The translations under genes and the position numbers were made by a program. Shown here piece by piece: positions 35,293 to 44,763 of a stretch of 64,000 nucleotides of DNA (position 1 is its first letter; each line of letters opens with the position of its first letter). The notes below the pieces were generated by a model. That model saw nothing but the letters and a program-made list of their open reading frames with translations, did no database searches and was not told the origin of the DNA. The DNA comes from Filosporella fistucella (lineage: Eukaryota > Ascomycota > Leotiomycetes > Helotiales). Location: the NCBI GenBank assembly GCA_030077755.1, contig JAQJZZ010000011.1, forward strand, positions 2,108,001-2,172,000, in the 5' to 3' direction.

Positions 35293-36537
35293 ATGGGTAA
35301 ATCCTCCAAGGATAAGCGTGATGCTTATTACAGATTAGCAAAGGAGCAAGGATGGCGCGCCAGAAGTGCTTTCAAGTTGTTACAATTGGATGAGGGTATT
35401 TTCTAATTCCTCCACTAGATATCATGTCAAAGCTAATATTCACTCCCTACAGAATTCGATCTCTTCAAAGATGTAACGCGGGTAGTAGACCTCTGCGCCG
35501 CTCCTGGCAGTTGGTCCCAAGTCCTCTCCAGAGTCCTCATCAAAGGCGAGAAATTCGGTCGCGCAGCATGGGAAGACGAAACCGCGAAGCAACGACAGCT
35601 CCTCCTCAAAGTCTTCGGGACCTCCCAGTCCTCAGAACCCGATGCGCAACCTGCAGAGCAAGGTTTGAAACCGAGAAAAGATGTCAAGATCGTAGCTATA
35701 GATTTACAACCCATGAGCCCATTAGAAGGCATCACCTGCCTCCGAGCAGACATCACCCACCCAGCCACTATTCCCCTCCTTCTCCGAGCTCTAGACCCGG
35801 ACTATGATCCCTCCAAAAACGAAAACCATACCTCCTCCCCGGTTGACCTGGTCCTCTCCGACGGCGCCCCAGACGTAACAGGTCTCCATGATCTGGATAT
35901 CTACATCCAATCTCAGCTCCTCTTCGCCGCTCTGAACCTCACTCTCTGCGTGCTGAAACCGGGCGGAAAATTCGTAGCCAAGATCTTCAGAGGCAGGAAT
36001 GTGGATTTATTATATGCACAACTCAGTATCTTTTTCAAGAAGGTTATTGTTGCTAAACCGAGGAGTAGTAGGGCAAGTAGCGTGGAAGCATTCATAGTAT
36101 GTCTTGATTTCAGCCCGCCGGAGGGATTCAAAGCTAGTCTCGAAGAACCGATGGGTGTAGATCGCTCTCTGCACAAGACGGTGGTAGATACGGAATTTGA
36201 GAAGCCTATTGTGGCAGAAACGCTTTTGCAGTCCGAGACCGGCCAATGGGACTGCATGTCCGCGGAGCCGCAGGCGGAGAAATGGTGGTTAAAGGCCAGT
36301 ATGGCGGAGATCGTGCTGGAAACAATAAAGAGACAGGATGCGCTGGGCGGGAAATGGATTGCGCCGTTTCTGGCTTGTGGGGATCTGTCGGGTTTTGATG
36401 CTGATGCGAGCTATCATTTGCCAAAGGATAGGGTTACCCTCGATCCGGTACAGCCTCCTACTGCACCTCCTTATAAGAAAGCATTAGAAGCGAGGAAGAC
36501 AGCGGGAGGAGCTTATGGAAAAACGAGTGTCAAATGA
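35293..36537 (+). CDS. trm7: tRNA 2'-O-ribose methyltransferase TRM7
   Basis: Two exons (35293-35395 and 35453-36537) give 395 residues. The start [20 protein letters not shown] and ARSAFKL are diagnostic for Trm7/FtsJ-type enzymes. SAM binding is at [15 protein letters not shown], and the K-D-K-E catalytic set is visible as [25 protein letters not shown] and SSVEAFIVC. The enzyme methylates positions 32 and 34 of tRNA anticodon loops (tRNA-Phe, -Leu, -Trp) with partners Trm732 and Trm734. The protein is longer than the yeast one (310) because of an insert of about 40 residues after the SAM motif and a C-terminal extension. The single 57-nt intron interrupts the conserved LDEEFDLF sequence. 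Confidence 0.93.
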
Positions 36538-37032
36538 GACTGGATAGGTCATCTTGAGCTTAGATGCATAGCGAGGCGTTTGGGGTTTGTAGAATTGCAT
36601 TTACAGACGCAAATATTTCTCGAAGGGAACTAGACTATACTTACATGCCTCAGTCTCCTTGAATGTCTATGAAAACCAGGTATGTCTTTCATTCATGATG
36701 CATATATACTTTATCTCCACTCACAGCCCCCACACCTTCATTCTCCGTAACCCCACACTCACGCACACTCTCAACCTCAACGACCCCCACTAACAAAAGA
36801 ACCAAACCAGATATCTGAAGGATCGACATCAACATGAAAAAAAATGCTATACCAAAAAAGCAAAAACAACAAATTTGCAACACGTTATCCAACAACTCCG
36901 TCCGTGAGTGCTGTTCCCGACGACAGCTTGTATCCATGTTTGTTCTCAAAATGAAAGGAAGGAAAGGTATCTTTATATATTTATGTTTTTCGTATTTTGT
37001 TTCGTGGTGTGAGGGGTAGGAGAGATCGACCG
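36538..37032. other. Spacer between convergent genes
   Basis: The TRM7 and carrier 3' ends face each other across about 500 bp. No gene is seen. Confidence 0.4.
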
Positions 37033-38183
37033 TTACTTGGTGATGAAGCCAAGATAGTCGGCTACGATGAGTGTTACCATTCTGTGAATTTGTTAGTATA
37101 ATTCATGTATTCTATATCGCCGGATATGCTATTCTCCAAGATTCCAAAGCTCAAGTGAGCCTAGATCTAGGGAACCGGGAGTTAGGAAAGAGGAAAGAGC
37201 AGCACTCACGCATGTGGCGCAATTCTAACGTAGTAAGTCGCAAATCCTCTATAGAATCTCAACAATCCCTCCTCTTTCGCAACCTTCCTAAAGCAATCCA
37301 CCATGCTCTTATAAGGCAAGGTGCCATCCTTCCTCCTACTCTGCTTCTGCAATCTCGTCTTCACGAAATCAAATGGCAAACTGAAGAAACTAGCAAAGAA
37401 GCCTGCTACCGCGCTGGCACTTAGTGTTTGTGCTCGAGGCGAGAGAGAAGTGTCTTTCAGGCGCTGTTTGGCCTCAGAGAAGAAAGCCAATTGCCCAAAA
37501 TTTAGTGCCATGGCTCGCACGACTGTTGGTGCGGCACCGGCCCAGAGAGCACCTACGCCTTCAGAGGCAGCGATGGAGCGGAGAGCATGGATGACTGAGG
37601 TGTAGTTTTTGCGTTCTGCGAGTGGTTTTAGGCCATCCGACTGCATTCTTATGAGCGCCAGATCAGCGGGATTGCCGATCATTGCCGCTAATCCTCCAGC
37701 TGATAGTCCAGCAGCGGCTCGTTCTTTGAATCCAATTGCATTTCCCTTTTCTTTTGCTCTGACAGTCAATGATTTCATAAAGGTATCAAAGAAGCCAAGT
37801 CGAGCGGTGGTGTAGACTGCTTGTCTGAGGAGGCCAGCACTGAGACCAGTATACAGATCCATTACTTTGCCTGCGGCGATGATTTCGCGGGTTACGGAGA
37901 GAGGGGAGGGTTTGGGACCTGTACGTGCTCCTTCGCCGGCGAGCTGGAGACGCACTTTGATCATATCGATAGGTTGGATGACGGTTGTAGCCACCATTCC
38001 CGCGACGCCGCCATTGATGAATGGGAGAGCACCTCTCATGAATGGAGTATGTAGGAAATCATTTTTAGCAGCTATGGGATCTGCCTTCGCGGTATCGGCG
38101 ATTCGTTTTGTAGTTTCCATTGCTTCAGAAGTCTTATTTCGAGCGGCTTCAGCAGCTTGCTTGATGCTGTTGGAGGTAGACAT
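37033..38183 (-). CDS. Mitochondrial carrier, oxoglutarate/malate (SLC25A11) type
   Basis: Exon 38183-37210 and a 49-nt last exon 37081-37033, joined through a 127-nt intron, give 340 residues. The small last exon adds MVTLIVADYLGFITK. Three mitochondrial-carrier repeats show PIDMIKVR, PADLALIR and PFDFVKTR (PX[DE]XX[KR] motif). QLAGEGARTG and PADLALIRMQSDG resemble the oxoglutarate carrier, which swaps 2-oxoglutarate for malate or other dicarboxylates at the inner membrane. The dicarboxylate carrier is the nearest alternative. An N-terminal extension of about 45 charged residues precedes the first repeat. It is not a clear presequence but is Ala/Lys-rich (KQAAEAARNKTSEA). Confidence 0.87.
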
Positions 38184-41100
38184 TGTAGTGAGGGTGGTGG
38201 TGAAGGTGAGAGGAGGGGAGTGGTAGATTATAGGTAGGTCGAGCAGTTTGAAGGCTGCGGGCCAGGAGAAAAAAAGTTAGCTACAATAGATAGCCTTAAC
38301 CGGAGAAACTTTGACATGATGGGAGAGATGTTGAGTATATGGGATGCGGTAGAAATTGTGTTGACGCAGATACAGCCTCGTGGTGGGGCCCATCAACTAC
38401 TGATTGGCGGGAGAGATAGGCTTTGAGACACAACAGCGCACTTGGATGCTGCCATTGGCATATGAAAAGGACGGGATTGGCAGGGCGAGGTCGGACAGAG
38501 CAGGGGAAGGAAAAGGGAGGATGCTGAGGAATAGCCTTGGTTACGGCAAGACACGATAATGCATGCACCGGATTTGAGTGCTGGTGATGGGGGCACGACG
38601 AAAATAAAAATGGCCGAAGCTGGAGCTCGAGCTTAGATAGAGTGTAGACTGGCTACTCACTTGCTGGGTTTCGCACTGGCACTCGCCGTTCCTAACCGCG
38701 GTCCCGCTCTGCTGGACAAATATTGAAGCCCGGTGGAAATGGTTGGGTCGAGAGGTCAGGGAGGTACGGGTACGGAGGTACACAACGGTAGATGCGTAGG
38801 CGAACGAAACAAATGCACAGCCTTGTCTAGTGATGCCAAGCGCGCATGTGAGAGCGGAGTGGGTATTATGAAGGTTTGAGGCGTCGCTGTGGAGCCGTTG
38901 AGCTGTGAATCTGTGATGCTGATGATGTGAAGCAGAGACTGAGAAAAGAAGAGGGCGAAGTCGGATTAAAGAATAAAACACAGAAAAAGCTGGCGGTGCC
39001 TGGTTATTTGAGTTTGTGTGTAGCAGAGACCGCCGTTCCCGTTGGCCGACCTGACCTGCTCTTAACGTCCTGCTCTGATGAGGGGAGGGGGAATGCTCGA
39101 TGGGATGATTGCGGGGTTCGGGTTGCTCAGGCACGAGACAAGGCTTGCACTTCCATTAATTCTCTATGATTGATTGACAAGCCGCTGACTAGATTGCGAA
39201 AGGTGTGAGAGCAAAGTTCGAGGGAAACCAATCAATAGAGCTGAAAAGGGAATAGCATCCAATCAATAGGGACAAGAGACCATGGCAATCCAATCATCAA
39301 ATCAATAGGAGATATTATTGACTGTAAAGTCCAATCATGCCGCTCAACTCCCGATGACGAACTATCTCCAGGTTGCAACAAGGGAAGTTGGAGACAATGC
39401 CGAGTTTGTTCCCTCTTACCGACTGGGATTCTCCAAGGTGTAGCAGTATACATATCTTGTGCAAGTGCATGTACAAGTACAAGTACAAGTACAAGAAACA
39501 TAGGCAAGGTCAAGCGTATCTTGGTATTGTGTTGTGTTGTATTCATATCTTGGTGTTGTCTTGTGTTGTTTTGAATTGTGCTGCGTTGTGCTACGTCGCG
39601 TTGTATGTCATATTGTGGAACTTCAATTGATGCCCATGGTGCTGTGACAATACCATCTCACTCAGGCTGTTACGCTCAGTGGTCTGCTTCTGGCCATGTT
39701 GCACACGATGAAAAGGCCGAAACAAGTCAGTTGCAGATCTGCCCAGCACAGTGCAGCATCTGGCAGCTGTGAAGTCTCGTGTCTTCGCAAGTAGATAAGA
39801 TGTCAAATGTCCCTCGCGGACGGACTGACTCTGGCTCTAGGCATTGCGGTCCTGCTTTCTTTTTTGCCGCAATTGATATTTTGGTATTTCTCTTGGATGC
39901 TTCAGCCATTTCTCAGCTCACCAGTCCGAGGCGGACATCCAAACAAAGCGATCCATAATATCAGTTTCCGGTGTTTTGGAAGCAGGTTTCGGTCTGCCGA
40001 GGGAGGGGTAGGTAGGTATGGGTTCTGGATGCTATGTCGGGTCAGAGAGAATGATGGTGCAGTTTGTCAGAGAGTGCAAATGCAAGTGCAAGTGCTCAGC
40101 TTGAGTGCGGGGTAGCTCTTCTCCGACGCTTCTGCTAGGGCGATAAGCGATAAGAAATATTCACGCTAAACCTAAAATGGCCAGGCGGGAAGGTGTCGGG
40201 AAGGCTGGAGCTCGATTCACCTCGTCTTGGGCAGTGGGCTCCTCGTCCTCCCAGACATGGTACCTTAGCAAGAATATCAGCGTACACCTCATCCTGGGTC
40301 AAACGGCCGACAATATCCCTGGTCATTCATATATTCTATATATATCGGCATCTGGACTCGAGAACTGACCAAATTCATGCTCTGAATTGTTCACAATTTC
40401 CACCATATCTCACCAACAGTTTGGGAGTACTGCGTTTTCTTCTCATCTAATCCTTTGTCAGCGTAGCGCGTTTCCCTTTCCCACGTCTGCAACATACCTG
40501 CGCTCCTACGCTCTCTACGGTACCTCTTTACTCCGTACCTTGCTAGGCCCTTGACCTCACCGGGAATTTCTTAAGATGGTTTGGGCCGGCTCTCAACCAA
40601 CGTGAACGCCAACATTGGTCAACTGCACGTGTATCCTGTCAATCAAACGCCAATCACGTCCCTCGAAACCAATCTGAAGCTATTCCCTATTGTCTCTAGC
40701 ATTTCAACACCACCATTCCCAACCACAACTTCATGTTTCTCTCATTTCGCGATTCCGGTATCTTTTCGTTGGGCAATAATTTGACGACAAACCTACGTAC
40801 TCTCGGATCGTGACACGGCATTTTGATTCTCCGTCTACCTTGGTACGTCTCTGAATAAATTATCCGGATGGCGTCAGCTCAGACAGATTCATCTCCTTTC
40901 TGCTTAAGAAATTCCGTATCGTCCGATGCAAGCCGAGTTGCTGATGTCATCACGTGATCAACATCTTCGGGGAAGGTTTGTACTTATATCCTACAACACC
41001 TCACCGAGAGAGAGCTCTACCTCTATAGCGGCTAAGCTGGAGGGTCCGAAAGTATGGCCTCATATTGTTGCAAGACGCAACCGATATCGGTCAAGTACCG

Positions 41101-42519
41101 CTCCACCTCAGTGTGTTATAATACTTACCGAGATGTCCTTCCGGACCGTGTTCCCCTGATCCGGGGATTTAAAACTTGATCGATATTTCAATCAGTCAGT
41201 CGTTGGAACCAACATCAGAAAACATGCCTCTTGTACGGGGTCACCATGTACAGTTCTCTCAGCAGGGTTAACTTCTGATCACCCGCGCTTATACGTGTCA
41301 CGCATCACCGTTGATGGCTGCAGGATATCCTGCATCTCATGTTGCACAAGCTGGACGCAAGTTGACCGAGGCCAAGGTGTAGCATCCACTGATCTCGAGA
41401 GTTTCGAGATCTGTGCCTCTCATCACAGTCAAGCATATGCGGCCCTTTTTCTACTTGCGGGCAGACGGCGCGGACCGTAAGCCCCTTCAGCCAGAATTAT
41501 TCCCCGTTTGTTATCCTAGCACCGTTTCTAATGTTGTTGTGCTGTCATTCAACGACTTGGGATAGTGTCTCCCAATGTTGACTATTGATTGCAGGATAGC
41601 AGTAACAACAGCGGTCGATCAAGACTCAATGGTATCAGGAAAGGAGATGACTCTGGCCAGAATCTTGATATCCAACACTGACACTGTATTCAAGGTTTGT
41701 ATCTCAAATTTGGGCTACTCGGAGCAGTCTCCGTCTCTTAGAAATTGGAAATATCCTGCGCATGTGCCAAGTACTTCTATTTCATCTTCTCAAGGTCATG
41801 AGATGTCAAATCATCGCTTTCGGCGGGTTTGAAGGAATCCTAGGTATGGTTGTCTATACGACCTGTGTAACGCGAGTTGGTTATTACTCGTGAGGAGTTG
41901 GTTCGTCCTTGCAAAGCGATTCGCTTATGTGCTCTCCGACTCGACTATATCAAGGCAACGAACGACCAAGTTCTCGGAATTCTTCTTATAACCTGGTTTA
42001 TGGATACCAGGTATCCCCCACGCAATGCCGAAATATTGTATAACTGCGGCCCGAGTTGATTGTATTCGGGGAAGATCAATGCGCTTCCGCTGCCCGGCCG
42101 CCTGCACGAAATCATGTTGGAAGGCAATCGTTTGATGAAAGGGGGCATGATTGGTGTTGAAAATACTGGATGATAGCAATTTTACTGTCCATGCTCAAAT
42201 TTCTAGCGGTTGGCGCCCAAGCTTTGTTCGTGCAGTTGATGATTGAGTATTTTCCTTGCCCGCGAAGCCGAGAAGAAAGAGGATGACCACATGCGGTGAT
42301 CTTCGGCACCGGTGCTTGACTGTAGAAGGGTAATGAGAAGTTGTGGCCCATCAAAATGTTGGCATTCTATCCTCTCCTGCGGAATCAGCTATTATTGGCA
42401 CAATCATCTCTCAAGCCAACTCATATGTAGCAAAGCTTTGCTCTGCCTCGTTATCAAGCAGTAAAGAACATTATTTACAAGATAGCGCCCAGGACACATA
42501 CTGCAAAATATTCCCAATC
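38184..42519. other. 4.3-kb gene-poor region
   Basis: This is the largest empty stretch of the window, lying between the carrier (minus) and the MFS transporter (plus), both transcribed outward. No frame passes my threshold. Simple repeats occur at 39471-39495, 39526-39605 and 40074-40095. CACGTG motifs occur singly near 40627 and 40949. Confidence 0.4.
39471..39605. repeat. Simple-sequence tracts (GTACAA)n and TTGTG-rich
   Basis: GTACAA is repeated four times at 39471-39495, followed after 30 bp by an imperfect TTGTG/GTGTT run to about 39605. A related GTGCAA tract, three imperfect units, lies at 40074-40095. Confidence 0.75.
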
Positions 42520-44170
42520 ATGTCTAGTTCTTCGGGGGATTCTAGCAGAGATCCTCGAACTTTAAAGGACAACTCATTTTCTACCCAGAATGATATACAG
42601 CTGCAGGTTCTTAACTCTCAGAATCGATCTCTCGATTTGGAAGCTGTAAGTGCCATTGAAGTTGCCGATACTGGACCTCCAACAGATGGAGGAAGAGACG
42701 CCTGGCTGTTTCTTGCTGGCTGTTTTGTTTTTGAAGCTCTTGTTTGGGGTGAGTTGCCCATTCGTCAACGGATCAGCTCTCTAACTCCTCCCAGGTTTTC
42801 CATTTTCCTTTGGTGTTTTCCAATCGTATTACACAACTCACGTTCCCTCCCTCAGTGAGCAAAGTGGTATAGCAGCCATCGGCACTTGCAGCAGTGGCGT
42901 TATGTATCTTTTCGCTCCTGTTTCATTATCTGCGCTCGAAGCATGGCCCTCCATACGTCGACTTTCCTCAATCCTTGGCCTTATAGTCAGCGTTACAGCA
43001 TTAGTAGCGTCGAGCTTTTCAACACGCGTCTGGCATTTGATCCTCACACAAGGGATACTTTATGCTATTGGGGGAAGCCTTCTATATTCCCCCACGATGT
43101 TCTACCTTGATGAGTGGTTCATAAAGAGGAAGGGCTTGGCATTTGGGATAATGTGGGCAGGAGTTGGGACTGTTAGTGTTTTCAAACCCGGTCGGGGAAA
43201 ATTTACTAATAAGCACAGTCCGGGGCAATTTTCCCCTTCTTGCTAAGTCACCTCCTCAACACCTATGGGTTTCGTACCACCTTAAGGATTTGGTCCATAA
43301 CACTGTTGGTCCTCTGCACACCTCTGATATACTTTGTCAAACCACGCCTTGCGCCTTCCTCGGTATCACCTCGCAAACTAGTTTCACATGCGTTCTTTTT
43401 CAAGTCGACCCATCTTTCTCTGCAGGCTTGTAATGTCCTCGAATCGCTTGGATTCTTTCTACCTTCGAGTAAGTGACACTTTACCATCTTCATCAAGTCG
43501 CGTTGCCGGGATCCCCGCTACTGTGTCCACGCCTTCTTTCTTCTAAACTTCCGATTTCATATGCAACTTAAACTAATTGTTTTCAGTCTACCTTCCCTCA
43601 TATGTCGCCTCCCTTTCCCTCCCACACGAGTCCGTGACCTCATCCCTCCTCCTCGCTCTCCTCAACACCTTCTCAGTCTTCGGCGCTATCGTTCTCGGTC
43701 ATCTATGCGATAGATTCCACGTCCGATACGTGATTCTCATCTCCTCTATCGGAGCCACTCTTTCAGTCCTCGTTTTCTGGGGTCTAGCCAGCGAATTGCG
43801 CATGTTGATCCTCTTCACATGCACATATGGCTTCTTCGCTGGCGGATTTAGTTCAATTTGGAGTGGAATGATGAAGGAAGTTAAGAAAAGTGAGGAGGAT
43901 ATGGGTAGGGAGGCTGGGATTGGAACGTTGATGGGATTGTTTGCTGCTGGAAGGGGGTTAGGTGCTGTGATGAGTGGGCCGGTTAGTGAGGTGCTTTTGA
44001 GGGAGAACTTGGGGGCAGGTTATCAGGGAAGATATGGAGCTGTGATTGCTTTCACGGGAGTAAGTGCATTTTGTGGGTTGGTTTGCTTCTTGGTGCCGAA
44101 GTGGAAACAGAAAGAGATGGTGGCACAGAATGAGGGGGGTGAGGAAGGGGAGGAAAGTGTTGTTGAGTGA
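42520..44170 (+). CDS. MFS monocarboxylate-transporter-like protein
   Basis: Four exons (42520-42748, 42795-43171, 43219-43468, 43587-44170) give 479 residues. A hydrophilic N-terminus of about 55 residues leads into DGGRDAWLFLAGCFVFEALVWG, matching the MCT (SLC16-like) opening (D-G-W...). FPFSFGVFQSYY, YLDEWFIKRKGLAFGIMWAG and a second six-helix half with GHLCDRFHVRYVILISSIGA follow. Typical substrates of the wider family are monocarboxylates, but fungal members are mostly uncharacterised. The start is the first ATG in frame; the frame upstream opens with GTG. Intron donors include one GTTAGT. The gene lies just upstream of the ASCH/PUA-like gene in the same direction. Confidence 0.85.
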
Positions 44171-44763
44171 TCAAGTAAAGGTTTCTAGGACAGGTTTGCT
44201 TGGAATAAATGATAAACTTCAGTGTGCGGTTGTATGTTCTGGAAATATTATGAAATCAGAGGATCTGGTATTTCTTGGAGCGGGAAATAAAATTGGTTTT
44301 GCCTTGTCATCCCAAAAAACTTCATGAATTGCAGCAAGACAAGATTGCGGTTATGCTTAAGAGCTCCAAACAATAAATAATTCCTGGCTTAATAACAGTA
44401 AAGTAACTTCAACCAAATAACAATCGTGAGAAGGATTCTTTTATTCTGCCCGAAGAATAAGAGGGGCCCAGAAAAGTCACGCTTCGTCATCGACGCGTCG
44501 ACGCGTCTTGCGGTCAAACGCGTCGCGAGCTCATGTGCAGTCATGTTGGGCATGGGCAATTGCCACCGCATTCTTCCACTTGACTGGAAAACGCACATTG
44601 CACAGAAGGCAATTCACATATCGACATAATCACAACTGCGAAGACTATATGAGCGCCAATTATCTCAGAATATCAATGCTGTAAGGCTTCAAGGGCCCGG
44701 GTGCACCTCCATACCAGTGTGAATATCTCCCATATCCTAGTCGTAACGCACCTATAATCAAAG
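44171..44763. other. Promoter-bearing spacer upstream of the ASCH/PUA-like gene
   Basis: A 593-bp region that contains the cell-cycle box cluster at 44493-44523. No gene is seen. Confidence 0.45.
44493..44523. promoter_or_regulatory. Cluster of three MluI cell-cycle boxes (ACGCGT)
   Basis: ACGCGT occurs at 44493-44498, 44501-44506 and 44518-44523, 241-271 bp before the ATG of the downstream gene. The first two form a dyad, GACGCGTCGACGCGTC. ACGCGT is the site of the MBF (Mbp1/Swi6) transcription factor that drives G1/S genes in yeasts. I noticed one other isolated ACGCGT in the window (near 27010). Confidence 0.75.

Noticed and set aside
44491..44525. The ACGCGT-rich stretch as a CpG methylation or vector-derived site
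   Set aside because: The flanks read as ordinary fungal intergenic DNA, and the spacing fits a cluster of cell-cycle boxes better.
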